DNA of 64,000 nt from Herbinix sp. (GCA_029239235.1 JAQZBD010000001.1:1-64000); one strand, 5' to 3'. Counted from the stretch's first letter, positions 20,272 through 30,392 are shown. Numbers and translations: made by a program. The notes: generated by a model not told the origin, from the sequence alone.

Positions 20272-22794
20272 TTAATGCTGTTCTGTTCTAGCAATAATAT
20301 CTTCCTGTAAGGATCTTGACAGGGAAGTAAACAACGCACTGTAGCCTGCTACACGAACGACGAGAGTTTTATATTTCTCTGGATTCTTCTGTGCTTCGAG
20401 AAGAGTATCTCTACTAACTACATTGAACTGCATATGGCTGCCCTTCTGATCAAAGAAAGATCTAATGAGTGCAACGAAGTTCTCTAAACCCTTCACACCA
20501 CTTAAAGCAGAAGGATGGAATTTCTGATTAAATAAGGTTCCATTGGAAGCAATGTAGTGATCCAGTTTAGCTACGGAATTTGCAGCTGCGGTTGGTCCCA
20601 TGGTGTCCTTTCCTGAAGTAGGAGATACACCGTCAGCAACGGGTCTATTTGCTAATCTGCCATCCGGAGTTGCTCCGGTCTGTGCTCCTAAGGGTACATT
20701 TGCAGACACCGGATATAAGCCTGCCTGATATTGTCCGCCGCGAGGATTTCTAAAATTCTCTAAGGGTTTGGTATAGGTATACGCAACCTCTCTTGCAAAT
20801 AAATCCACCTCAGCAACATCATTACCATACTTCGGAAGCTCATTGATTGCCTCCAGAAGCTCGTCGTATTTCTTATGATCAGCTTCTGAAACACCGCTCT
20901 CAAGGGCGATCTTATATATCTCTGTAATTTCTTTTTCCGTTACCTTACGTCCTGCTGTAACCAGACTACGAACAACTTCCTTTGTAATCTTTTCTGCCAA
21001 GACAGTATCAACACCTTTGCCATAGTTCATCTCCAGTGCTTTTTTAAATTCACCTAAGGTTAGCTTTTTCTCTTCAAATACGAGTTTTTTAATTGCGTAA
21101 AGAGAGTCAGTCATATTTGCTATACCAAAGCCTTGAGGTCCAGTAAAGTTATAGACCGCTCCGCCCTCCTGCATACTCTTTCCTCTGCCGATACAATCTT
21201 CCACCATACTTGACTGGAAAGGAAGCGGGCATCGCTCTGCATGGGCTACATCGATGGCATTAATGGAATTCACCATTAAGCCAATTAAATAATTCATCTG
21301 CTTCTGATAAGCTTCAAAGAGCTCCTCAAAGCTGGTCATATTCTCTACTTCACCGGTCTTTGCACCCACCTGAACACCCTGATCCATACCGTTACTGAAA
21401 ACCAGCTCTAACGGTCTGCACATATTAAAGAATGCGGCGTCATGCCATCCATCGGTCTTACCGGATTTCTGAGGTTCAACACAACCAATGATATTATAAT
21501 CCCTTGCATCCGCTAAGGATAATCCTCGGTTTTGCAGGGATGGGATAACTACTTCGTCATTATAGTATGCCGGTAAGCCAATACCGGTACGTGTTAATTT
21601 TGCTGCCTTAATGAATAATTCGTGAGGTGTTCCATTCCAAATACGAACTGATAGGGATGGCTGTGGCAGCATTACATGCATGGAAGCTTCAATACACAGG
21701 AAAGATAAATCATTGGTTGCATCCATACCCTCTGCGTTCTGTCCTCCAACAATGAGATTCTGGAACAGGCTGTAGCCTGCAAAACCTTCTGCGGAAGCAG
21801 CATCACGTACCTTATTCAAGTCATTTAATTTAACCCAGATACAATCAATTAATTCCTGGGCAAATTCTCTGGTGATTTTTCCTGCTTTCAAATCTGCCTC
21901 ATAATAAGGATACATATATTGATCGAATCGTCCCGGTGAGATGGAATGTCCGCTGGACTCTACCTGTAAGAGCATTTGAACAAACCAGAAGGACTGGCAG
22001 GCTTCATAAAAGGAGGTTGCACCATATCTGGGTACCCTAGCACAGTTTTGCGCAATCTTTGCTAATTCAGCTTTGCGCACGGGATCATTGCTTTTCTTCG
22101 CTTCTTCCAATGCCAGCATTGCATAACGCTGCGAATAATTGATAACCGCCTTACAGCTAAGGATAACAGCCTCTAAAAATCTGCTGCGTTTGTTATAATC
22201 CATATCGGATACCTGAAGCTTAGCTAAAGCTTCCTGGGCTTCTCCGATTATTCCTTCGTAACCAACCGCAAGAATTTTAGCATAATTGACGGTTACATGC
22301 CCGATACCATTGTAAAAATAATTGCCTGGAGTAAAGATATTATGATCAATTGCCTGTTTTGCTTCCGGCGCCATATAGGAAGAAGCTAATTCGCTGGTAG
22401 TTTTTCCATTCCAATAGCAGTATACCTTATGTAAGGTCTCCTTTGCTTCTTCTGAAATTTCAAAGGGGTCTGCACTACGGGTTGCAACGGTCTCAAATTC
22501 CTGCTCTAACCATGCATAGGAATATTCCGGGAATACCTGACAGCTTCTAGGTGCAATCGTTGCACTACCTACGATTAATTCGTCTTCTCGTATTACAATC
22601 GGTATGAATTTTAAGATGTGCTCAAAGGATTTTGCACGTCTCGTAATAATCGGCTCTTTTTCTGTCTGCATATAACTTTCTGTCAAGAGTACAGCACGGT
22701 CAGCTTCAATCTGAGGCATTTTTGCAAATAATGCATCAACTAATCTCGTTATTCTAGGGCTTTTCTCTATTTCACCATTATAATACTTGTTCAT
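20272..22794 (-). CDS. Glycyl radical enzyme, B12-independent propanediol dehydratase-type
   Basis: GCVEPQKSGKTDGWHDAAFFN active-site Cys region; RVAGYSALFTSLSRSLQEDIIARTEQ glycyl-radical motif; BMC neighbourhood. Confidence 0.9.
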   Translation of the reverse strand: MNKYYNGEIEKSPRITRLVDALFAKMPQIEADRAVLLTESYMQTEKEPIITRRAKSFEHILKFIPIVIREDELIVGSATIAPRSCQVFPEYSYAWLEQEFETVATRSADPFEISEEAKETLHKVYCYWNGKTTSELASSYMAPEAKQAIDHNIFTPGNYFYNGIGHVTVNYAKILAVGYEGIIGEAQEALAKLQVSDMDYNKRSRFLEAVILSCKAVINYSQRYAMLALEEAKKSNDPVRKAELAKIAQNCARVPRYGATSFYEACQSFWFVQMLLQVESSGHSISPGRFDQYMYPYYEADLKAGKITREFAQELIDCIWVKLNDLNKVRDAASAEGFAGYSLFQNLIVGGQNAEGMDATNDLSFLCIEASMHVMLPQPSLSVRIWNGTPHELFIKAAKLTRTGIGLPAYYNDEVVIPSLQNRGLSLADARDYNIIGCVEPQKSGKTDGWHDAAFFNMCRPLELVFSNGMDQGVQVGAKTGEVENMTSFEELFEAYQKQMNYLIGLMVNSINAIDVAHAERCPLPFQSSMVEDCIGRGKSMQEGGAVYNFTGPQGFGIANMTDSLYAIKKLVFEEKKLTLGEFKKALEMNYGKGVDTVLAEKITKEVVRSLVTAGRKVTEKEITEIYKIALESGVSEADHKKYDELLEAINELPKYGNDVAEVDLFAREVAYTYTKPLENFRNPRGGQYQAGLYPVSANVPLGAQTGATPDGRLANRPVADGVSPTSGKDTMGPTAAANSVAKLDHYIASNGTLFNQKFHPSALSGVKGLENFVALIRSFFDQKGSHMQFNVVSRDTLLEAQKNPEKYKTLVVRVAGYSALFTSLSRSLQEDIIARTEQH

Positions 22795-22848
22795 AGCGAC
22801 CTCCACTTGCCTGCTTTATACATCAACCTGCAAAAACCAAGGCAATTA

Positions 22849-22896
22849 GTTTGAATTTATCTTAAACATATCGTTTGAATTTATTTTAGACATAGA
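22849..22896. repeat. Two direct ~24-nt repeats upstream of GRE gene
   Basis: gtttgaatttatcttaaacatatc / gtttgaatttattttagacatag. Confidence 0.6.
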
Positions 22897-23008
22897 ATTA
22901 AATTACATTTCTATCGCATTCTATGTACGTATTCTCATTTATAAAAACTTCTTTTATTTCATATATTTCGCATTTTATAAGCCTTGACGTCAAAGAATAA
23001 AACCTGGC

Positions 23009-23779
23009 TTAAGAATTAGCCTTAGTGATCAATTCCACATTCTTTGTTGCAAGAACTTCGTTCCATTTTTCATCCGGTACTTCGTCAGTGACGATAACAT
23101 CAACCTTATCAAGGTCACAGATTTTAATAAAGGATGTCTTTTCCAACTTAGAGCTGTCAACTGCTAAAATGGTAGTATTAGCAGATACTATCATTTGCTG
23201 TTTGATATAGGCTTCCAGTTCGGTAGAATCTGAGATTCCCCGCTCCAAATCCACTCCTTTGCAGGAGATGATAGCCTTATCTACATGATAATTACTAACT
23301 ACCTGCTCTGCCTGATGGCCCAACAGGGAAAGAGAACCTTCCCGGAGCAGTCCTCCAGTTGAAATTACTTTCCAACCGGTTATTTCTGATGTATCTAATA
23401 ATATTTCTACGGAATTCGTAATAATTGTGAGATTCTTTTTATTCTTTAGCTGCTTTGCAATATAACCACTGGTGGAACTTGAGTCAAGCATTATATGATC
23501 ACCGTCTTGAACTATGGACGCCACTATCTCAGCAATTGCCTGCTTTTTAAGTACATTGGAGGTTTTTCTTACGGTGAAGGGTTGATCTGTATAAGCATTT
23601 TCTGTTGCAATTGCCCCGCCATAGGTTTTCTTTGCAAAACCCTCCTGCTCTAACTTTTCAAGGTCACGACGAATGGTTTCCTCTGTAACATCGAAAGCCT
23701 TGCTTAAGTCACTTACCAGTACTCTATTTTCTTTTTGTAAAATAGCCAGTATTTTATTTCTTCTTTCAATCGCGAGCAT
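23009..23779 (-). CDS. DeoR-family transcriptional regulator
   Basis: MLAIERRNKILAILQKENRVLVSDLSKAFDVTEETIRRDLEKLEQEGFAKKTYGGA. Confidence 0.92.
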   Translation of the reverse strand: MLAIERRNKILAILQKENRVLVSDLSKAFDVTEETIRRDLEKLEQEGFAKKTYGGAIATENAYTDQPFTVRKTSNVLKKQAIAEIVASIVQDGDHIMLDSSSTSGYIAKQLKNKKNLTIITNSVEILLDTSEITGWKVISTGGLLREGSLSLLGHQAEQVVSNYHVDKAIISCKGVDLERGISDSTELEAYIKQQMIVSANTTILAVDSSKLEKTSFIKICDLDKVDVIVTDEVPDEKWNEVLATKNVELITKANS

Positions 23780-23895
23780 TTAATCCCTACTTTCCTTCTG
23801 ATAAAATATTAAAATTAATGAACTACATATCAAGAAACTAATAAAATGCAGATTAGTTTCTCTTTTCGTTTGCACTAATCTGCCTATGTTCTACC

Positions 23896-24444
23896 TTATA
23901 AAATATATTTACATAATTTATCATCCGGATTTGCAATTACTGTTGAATCCAGCAGCATGGCATGTTCACCAACCGCTTTTTTCGCTTTTTCTATGGCCGC
24001 TTCCACTGCCGCGATCTCACCAGTTAAGAACATGTAGGACTTCCCGCACATTCCTCTTGCCATTCTTAGTTCAATCAACTCAACCTCAGAGGTCTTAGCT
24101 GCTTCATCAGCCGCAACAATAATGGAAGGGGTTGAAAAGGTTTCAAGGATTCCAAGTGCATTAATCTTCTCTACTTTAGAGGTACCATAGAGCGCAGGAA
24201 AAATGCCCTCATGAGGATTACCAAGAATAAAGCTATCAATCAGATGTTGCCCACAGGTACTGCGTGCAGCCTCTACACTTGCATTTACCGCGCTTAAATC
24301 ACCGCAGAAAATAGCTATGTACTTTCCCGGACAGACGGTCTGTGCTTCGATAATATCAATCTCGGCTGTTTTCACCATCACATCAGCTGCATGAATTCCG
24401 GCAGATACAGTTTTATATTCAACCATTCCGATTGCTTTACTCAT
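23896..24444 (-). CDS. Tandem-BMC-domain shell protein (BMC-T), PduT-like
   Basis: Two BMC domains (IGMVEYKTVSAGIHAADVMVK; LGILETFSTPSIIVAADEAAK) and VCPGKY around the PduT cluster Cys position. Confidence 0.9.
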   Translation of the reverse strand: MSKAIGMVEYKTVSAGIHAADVMVKTAEIDIIEAQTVCPGKYIAIFCGDLSAVNASVEAARSTCGQHLIDSFILGNPHEGIFPALYGTSKVEKINALGILETFSTPSIIVAADEAAKTSEVELIELRMARGMCGKSYMFLTGEIAAVEAAIEKAKKAVGEHAMLLDSTVIANPDDKLCKYIL

Positions 24445-24611
24445 AGTGTCATTAACATCCTCTCATTTGAACTGTCTTATTGAGTCTTGTAGATCTATTT
24501 GTTCTTCACATTTATATCTTAACTTTTTTATAACAATAAATTTTTTATATCTTTCTTAGCATAATTAATATCTTAACATTTTTTATCTTAACATTTTTTT
24601 ATAATTTTCTA

Positions 24612-25943
24612 TTATTTTACTCGAATAATGATCTGGCTATCATTTACCTCAAGAACTACACCGGAAATTGAGGCATGAACCGGTAGAGATAGCTTTCCTT
24701 CCTCAGCTACAGCAATCACATCACCCTGCTGCACGGTATCATTTTTATGAACAACCGGAACTGCTTTTGCACCAATATGCATATTCAGTTTTATTCGAAC
24801 CTGCTTCGCAGAAACCTTTTCCTCTATCATCGGTGCGTCCACATTATACTCTGCTAAACCTAATCTGGTTATCATGCGTTCCATTGGAACAGCTCTGTAG
24901 CTGCGCATTTTATTCACAGGCTTTAGTGAAACTCCCTTAGGAATTGGAATGCCCTTACTGCGAAGGCCATTTTTATATTCTGTAATTAATTTTCTTGGTG
25001 CCAAGCCCTGAGGACAGGCATACATTTCGCAAACACCACAGGAACAGCAGAAGAGTGTGCTTAAGAAAGGCTCTAAATTCTGAGTTGTTCCGCTTGTTGC
25101 TGCTCTCATGAATAGGTGAGGCGTAATGGGGTGACCTAATTGGTTTCTAGGACATAAATCCGTACACATCTCACACTGGCAGCAAGAGGCCATTGCTTTT
25201 TTCATATCTATGGAAGTACTTCCAAGCTTTTGCATCACCACAGGATGATTCTTAGGAAATACAAGGATTGCATTTGTAGTCTTTGTGATTGAACTGAAGG
25301 TATTAACAACTCCACCAGTCATTGGTCCGCCCATAATGTAGGCAGGCTCTTTCACAGTCACACCACCGGCTAACTCTACCAGATCTTCCACTGACATTCC
25401 GATTGGAGCTAAAACAGTAATTGGATTCTTTACTGCTCCGGCAATGGTAAGATATTTCGCAGAAACTGGGGCTTTTTGATTGATGGCACAGTAGATATTA
25501 TAAATCGTCTCTACATTAAATACCACTACACCAACCTCAAGAGGAATACTTCCGGGAGGAACCACCTTTCCCAAGGTTTCATAGATCAGCTGTAATTCGT
25601 CACCCATTGGATACACTTCCTTCAGCTGGCTTAATCGAAGTCTTGGAAAGAAGGAAAGATAAGACTGGACTGCATTCACTGTCTGTTCATATGCTTCCTT
25701 TACGCCGATAACTACTTCCTGTACTTCAAGAGTTTCTGCAATCAATTGTAAAGTAGACATTATCTCATATGGATACTTCTGCAGTAATTGTCTATGAACT
25801 TTTAACAGCGGTTCACATTCTGCACAGTTTAACAAAATTGTGTCTGCTTTCTGATCCAGCTTGGCATAGCTGGGAAATCCTGCTCCACCTGCACCTGCCA
25901 CACCGCATTCTCTAACAATATGTTTTAATTCCTGAATATCCAT
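24612..25943 (-). CDS. PduS/RnfC-like SLBB iron-sulfur protein
   Basis: GAGGAGFPSYAKL; CCQCEMCTDLCPRNQ and CCSCGVCEMYACPQG cluster motifs; C-term biotinyl-like segment. Confidence 0.9.
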   Translation of the reverse strand: MDIQELKHIVRECGVAGAGGAGFPSYAKLDQKADTILLNCAECEPLLKVHRQLLQKYPYEIMSTLQLIAETLEVQEVVIGVKEAYEQTVNAVQSYLSFFPRLRLSQLKEVYPMGDELQLIYETLGKVVPPGSIPLEVGVVVFNVETIYNIYCAINQKAPVSAKYLTIAGAVKNPITVLAPIGMSVEDLVELAGGVTVKEPAYIMGGPMTGGVVNTFSSITKTTNAILVFPKNHPVVMQKLGSTSIDMKKAMASCCQCEMCTDLCPRNQLGHPITPHLFMRAATSGTTQNLEPFLSTLFCCSCGVCEMYACPQGLAPRKLITEYKNGLRSKGIPIPKGVSLKPVNKMRSYRAVPMERMITRLGLAEYNVDAPMIEEKVSAKQVRIKLNMHIGAKAVPVVHKNDTVQQGDVIAVAEEGKLSLPVHASISGVVLEVNDSQIIIRVK

Positions 25944-25968
25944 GTAAGTCTCCAATTTTTATAAAATG

Positions 25969-26232
25969 CTACAGTTCCGTTATCGTATCAACAATTCCGA
26001 CAATTGCTGCATCAATCGGTGAGTCTTTCATATTGCAGCCGACTCTGGCACCGCTGCCTAATACCACCAGGACATTTTCACCTACGCCTGCACCTACATT
26101 ATCAATTGCAATAAATCTTCCAGTACCTTTATCCATATTGTCTAAGGGTTCAACAATTAACAATTTGCAGCCGACAAGTCTATCATTCTTCCTTGTAGCA
26201 ACAACAGTCCCCACAACCTTGCCAATAATCAT
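25969..26232 (-). CDS. BMC-P vertex protein (EutN/CcmL family)
   Basis: MIIGKVVGTVVATRKNDRLVGCKLLIVEPL...AIDNVGAGVGENVLVVLGSGAR. Confidence 0.95.
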   Translation of the reverse strand: MIIGKVVGTVVATRKNDRLVGCKLLIVEPLDNMDKGTGRFIAIDNVGAGVGENVLVVLGSGARVGCNMKDSPIDAAIVGIVDTITEL

Positions 26233-26391
26233 ACTCTAACCTCCCTAATTTTCCCCATGGAAAAAATCATCCTTCTCTAAGTGAAAGATTTCTCCGGCCT
26301 ATAAGGCGGTCTCTTCCCTTAAAGAAGAATTTTCTACCCTAAGGCTTGGTGAGTCTAATGGAATAGAATACTTATTCCACGACTCACTTAT

Positions 26392-27051
26392 CTATAAAAT
26401 CGTTACAGTACTACCTGTAATTATGCTCGCTGCATTAGCCTCATCTGTATCAATGTGCATCTCCAAGGTATACGTTTCATCTACACGGATCGTCACATGG
26501 TTAAAGGTAGTTCCTCTGGCATTTTCTGCTTTAACAGAAACTACATCTCCATTTTTAACTCCTGCCGCTTTCGCGTCTGCCGGAGACATATGGATGTGTC
26601 TTTTAGCGATGATGCATCCTTCCTTCAAATACAAGGCACCTTTTGGTCCAACAATAGCAATTGGAGCGGAATCCTTGATATCTCCGGAATCTCTAATTGG
26701 TGTTTTCACACCTAATTTCAGTGCGTCCGTAGCAGAAATCTCAACCTGAGTTGCTTTACGAACTGGTCCTAATATTCTGACATTCTCAATTGCTCTAAGC
26801 TTAATACCTACAATCGTTACCTGCTCTTCAGCAGCATATTGTCCGCCCATCAGTTCTTTTTTCTTAGTGAGCGTATGTCCCTTACCAAAAAGTATCTCAA
26901 GATCTTCCTGGGTTACATGTAAATGTCTAGCAGATACACCAACGGGAACCACGAATCCTTCTTTTTTTTCAGGAGCGCTTTGTTTCATCGCATCCATAAC
27001 TAATTTCGTAACTAATTCAATTGTTTTTTCTTCCAAGAGATTCACCTGCAC
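26392..27051 (-). CDS. pduL: PduL-type phosphate propanoyltransferase with N-terminal encapsulation-peptide-like helix
   Basis: VPVGVSARHLHVTQEDLEILFGKGHTLTKKKEL, RHIHMSPADAKAAGVKNGDVVSV. Confidence 0.95.
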   Translation of the reverse strand: MQVNLLEEKTIELVTKLVMDAMKQSAPEKKEGFVVPVGVSARHLHVTQEDLEILFGKGHTLTKKKELMGGQYAAEEQVTIVGIKLRAIENVRILGPVRKATQVEISATDALKLGVKTPIRDSGDIKDSAPIAIVGPKGALYLKEGCIIAKRHIHMSPADAKAAGVKNGDVVSVKAENARGTTFNHVTIRVDETYTLEMHIDTDEANAASIITGSTVTIL

Positions 27052-27216
27052 TCTTTCAAAATTTTTTATCTCAGGCTGTCACACAACCACCCTTGTTTCC
27101 TTAGAAACGATAGTCATGCAACAGCCCTGATAAAAGAAACTACATATACATAGCAATTTTAGTGTATACAAGATGAATCAAAATGTTGACTCACTTGATA
27201 TGAATGTTAATTTAAA

Positions 27217-27771
27217 TTACTTTAAAGCTGGAAGAATCTTTTCAACATCGGTATGAGGTCTTGGGATTACGTGTGTAGCTACTAATTCGCCAAGCTTGGA
27301 TGCGGAGTTTGCACCTGATTCAACAGCTGCTTTAACTGCACCTACATCTCCTCTAACCATAACAGATACAAGTCCAGAACCGATTTTCTCTGTTCCTACT
27401 AAAGTTACGTTTGCAGCCTTTAACATAGCATCTGCTGCTTCAATTGCTGCTACTAAACCTCTTGTTTCAACCATTCCTAATGCTTCCTGAGCCATTTTCT
27501 TTTCCTCCTTGATAGCGTTCGCTATTTCGTTGTTAATAGTTTTGTTTGTAGTGTTTACTGCTTCATTACTTGCATCGTCCGTACTGTCTTTTGCGTCAAG
27601 TACTTCTTCTGTAACTTTCTTTGTTGCTGCTTTGGTTTTGGTTTTTACTTCATTACTTTCATTGGTTTTTACTTCATTATTAACTTCAACTTCTTGTACT
27701 GCTTCTTTTGTAACTTCATTTGCTGGTGTTTTTGAATTACTTTTGGCACCGCGCTTTTTTGAATCTGCCAT
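27217..27771 (-). CDS. BMC-H shell protein with 92-aa low-complexity N-terminal extension; internal start at 27495 gives a canonical 92-aa BMC-H
   Basis: C-term [30 protein letters not shown]...; internal SD AAGGAGG 8 nt before ATG at 27495-27493. Confidence 0.9.
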   Translation of the reverse strand: MADSKKRGAKSNSKTPANEVTKEAVQEVEVNNEVKTNESNEVKTKTKAATKKVTEEVLDAKDSTDDASNEAVNTTNKTINNEIANAIKEEKKMAQEALGMVETRGLVAAIEAADAMLKAANVTLVGTEKIGSGLVSVMVRGDVGAVKAAVESGANSASKLGELVATHVIPRPHTDVEKILPALK

Positions 27772-27848
27772 ATTGTCTCCATTCCGCCGCTAACCTGGCG
27801 GCATAAATTACCATGACATTTATATCGTGCGATCAGATAATTGTGATT

Positions 27849-28157
27849 CTAGTCTTCCATCAAATCCACTGGTTCATTTCCATACATTCTGCTAGCACTA
27901 AGCTTTACCATTCGCATGGTTTCTTCATGTGGATTTGGAATTACTGCATGTACACAAGCTTTCATCGACTTACTTGCAGCAACTTCCACTGCTTCTTTTA
28001 CAGCCGATACATCTCCTTGTATAATGATGGTAACAAGACGTCCGCCTAACTTTCTTTCCCAGGTAACGAATTCCACATCTGCTGTCTTGCACATGATGTC
28101 AAGAGCATCTACTGCGGCTGTTACACTTGGGATCTCAATAAATCCTAATGATTTCAT
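27849..28157 (-). CDS. BMC-H-type shell protein
   Basis: LGFIEIPSVTAAVDALDIMCKTADVEFVTWERKLGGRLVTIIIQGDVSAVKEAVE. Confidence 0.92.
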   Translation of the reverse strand: MKSLGFIEIPSVTAAVDALDIMCKTADVEFVTWERKLGGRLVTIIIQGDVSAVKEAVEVAASKSMKACVHAVIPNPHEETMRMVKLSASRMYGNEPVDLMED

Positions 28158-28349
28158 CTGTAACCCATACCTTTCGATTTATCTACCTTAACAGGTCTTC
28201 CGGAATTGTTTTATACAAGCGAATTACATATCCTCCAACTTGTTAACTGGGTTCTTTTGAAACTTACACCCGTGCCTTTCACTTTTTGATGATATATTCA
28301 AAAAGTGAACAGGCCTTAATAAATAGTTTGAAAATGCGTTTTTTCAAAC

Positions 28350-28625
28350 TTAGAACTTCGGAAGAATTTTCTCAACATCGGTATGAGGTCTAGGAATAAC
28401 ATGTGTTGCAACTAACTCACCTAATCTGGAAGCTGCTGATGCTCCTACCTCAGTAGCTGCTTTAACTGCACCTACATCACCGCGAACCAATACTGTTACA
28501 AGTCCTGATCCGATTTTCTCTGTTCCTACCAAAGTTACTTCTGCTGCTTTAACCATTGCATCAGCTGCTTCAATCGCTGCTGTAAGACCTCTAGTTTCAA
28601 CCATTCCTAATGCTTCTTGAGCCAT
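28350..28625 (-). CDS. BMC-H shell protein (PduA/EutM-like)
   Basis: [57 protein letters not shown]. Confidence 0.97.
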   Translation of the reverse strand: MAQEALGMVETRGLTAAIEAADAMVKAAEVTLVGTEKIGSGLVTVLVRGDVGAVKAATEVGASAASRLGELVATHVIPRPHTDVEKILPKF

Positions 28626-28771
28626 TTTACTAATCCTCCTGATTTGGGTGGAGGATTTCTCCTCCTGATTTTAGGTGGAGAGTTTCTCCGCCTGAGATTG
28701 TTTGGTATCAGGAGTATTTAGCCTCCTGACTGTGCTACCTTATCTAGTATTTATCCATTATAATATATTTC

Positions 28772-29089
28772 TTAGTTTTTATCCAGTCCACTAAGTGCAA
28801 GCATTTTCTCAACTGCCGGATCCGGTGCTGCGATAACATGAGTTGTAATAACTCCGGATATTTGATTTGCTGCTTCCTGTGCTGCTTCCACTGCTGCTCT
28901 AACATCAACAACGCTTCCGCGGAATTTTACAGTAACAATGAGTGGAACCGGAAGACTGTCAGCATTTGCAGGCTTATTACGGTCAAAGGCCTCAACAGTT
29001 ACGTTAGCTGCTTTGCATCCGGCATCGCATGCCATAAAAGCTGTAACAAGTCCGAAAACTTCAATTATGCCAACTGCATTTCCCATCAT
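28772..29089 (-). CDS. BMC-H-type shell protein
   Basis: AVGIIEVFGLVTAFMACDAGCKAANVTVEAFDRN...TVKFRGSVVDVRAAVEAAQEAA. Confidence 0.9.
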   Translation of the reverse strand: MMGNAVGIIEVFGLVTAFMACDAGCKAANVTVEAFDRNKPANADSLPVPLIVTVKFRGSVVDVRAAVEAAQEAANQISGVITTHVIAAPDPAVEKMLALSGLDKN

Positions 29090-29146
29090 TTACTCCATTC
29101 TAGCATAAACTTTCATTATGCTTTCCTTATCTATATGAATAACAAG

Positions 29147-30370
29147 TTATTCATTAATGACTGTTACTTTCAGACCTTCCATCTTCAAGTTAGTTACATA
29201 AGCGTCATTGATTTTATCTAAAGGATATTTATGAGTAATTAATTTATTCATTGGTAATCCGATTCCCTTTGCTCTCTTTAAGAAATCGAAGGTTGTAGCA
29301 TAATCTCTTAAGGTATATACCCATGAGCCAACTGTTGTAATCTCTTTTGCACAGATATCAAAGTGAGGATTAATTGTTGCATCTCCACCGTTGATGAAGA
29401 ATCCAAGTTCACATAAACCACCGCCGCTGCGGATGAATTTATAGATATTGGAATGTGCTGCAGGAGATCCTGTACACTGGAACGCGAAGTCAGCAAGTTT
29501 ACCGCCAAATGCGTCTTCCACTGCTGCTGCTAATGCTTCAATTCCCTTATGGTCTTTGAAGTTAACAGTCTTTGTTGCGCCCATTTCTTTTGCAAATTCA
29601 AGTCTTTTAGCTTCGCCGTCTACTGCTACGATATTCTCGATACCCATAGTACGGAGAACTGCGATACAGATTAAACCGATTGGTCCACAACCCTGAACTA
29701 CTACACGGCTGTTAAAACGTAAGATGTTAGTAGTTTTTGCTCTCTCTACTGCATGGATTAATACTGCACATGGCTCGATGAGGATTCTTGATTCAAGATC
29801 AAGATCACTAACATTGAAGATTGTTGATCCGCCGCGGATTACAATGTAATCAGCGAACCATCCATTTAAGTGTGTGCTGTCATCTGGTAAAAGACCATAT
29901 ACATCAGCACCACCAACGTTCTGCTTGTTTAAGTCGAACATTGTAATATCCGGATTATCCTTAAAGATCATACAGGAAACCACTTTATCACCAAGATTAA
30001 GATCTTTGCCTGCACTGTCTTTCTTTACGTTCTTACCCATTTTAACGATCTCGCCGGTTCCTTCATGTCCAAGAACTACAGGAATCAAACCGAATGGATC
30101 TCTTTTGTACTCATGAGCGTCAGTACCGCATACGCCACAGCCTTCTACCTTAACTAAGATATCGTCATCGCCAAGTTCCGGAATTGGATACTCTTGAAGC
30201 TCGATTTTCTCAAGATCAGTTAACATTGCTACACGGCTTGTCTTAGGAATTTCACCGTTTGACTTGTGGGAGCAATTACCGCTGCAACCTTCTTTTTTAG
30301 CAGGCGCCTGTCCAAGCTCTTGAAGTACTTGTTTTACTATATCTTCAATATTTGTTGAATTAATGTCCAT
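29147..30370 (-). CDS. BMC-associated zinc-dependent alcohol dehydrogenase with N-terminal encapsulation-like helix
   Basis: N-term IEDIVKQVLQELG; GCGVCGTDAHEYKRD, LGHEGTGEIV, VVVQGCGPIGLICIAVLR. Confidence 0.92.
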   Translation of the reverse strand: MDINSTNIEDIVKQVLQELGQAPAKKEGCSGNCSHKSNGEIPKTSRVAMLTDLEKIELQEYPIPELGDDDILVKVEGCGVCGTDAHEYKRDPFGLIPVVLGHEGTGEIVKMGKNVKKDSAGKDLNLGDKVVSCMIFKDNPDITMFDLNKQNVGGADVYGLLPDDSTHLNGWFADYIVIRGGSTIFNVSDLDLESRILIEPCAVLIHAVERAKTTNILRFNSRVVVQGCGPIGLICIAVLRTMGIENIVAVDGEAKRLEFAKEMGATKTVNFKDHKGIEALAAAVEDAFGGKLADFAFQCTGSPAAHSNIYKFIRSGGGLCELGFFINGGDATINPHFDICAKEITTVGSWVYTLRDYATTFDFLKRAKGIGLPMNKLITHKYPLDKINDAYVTNLKMEGLKVTVINE

Positions 30371-30392
30371 TATTTCCTCCTGTTTATTCGAA

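Noticed and set aside
26423-26749. Plus-strand ORFs antisense to pduL (26423-26749, 26455-26715)
   Set aside because: Entirely inside a confident minus-strand CDS, no SD; composition mirrors the antisense strand.
27509-27793. 94-aa plus-strand ORF over the BMC-H extension
   Set aside because: Serine/valine/phenylalanine low-complexity mirror of the Lys/Glu/Thr-rich extension; no SD.
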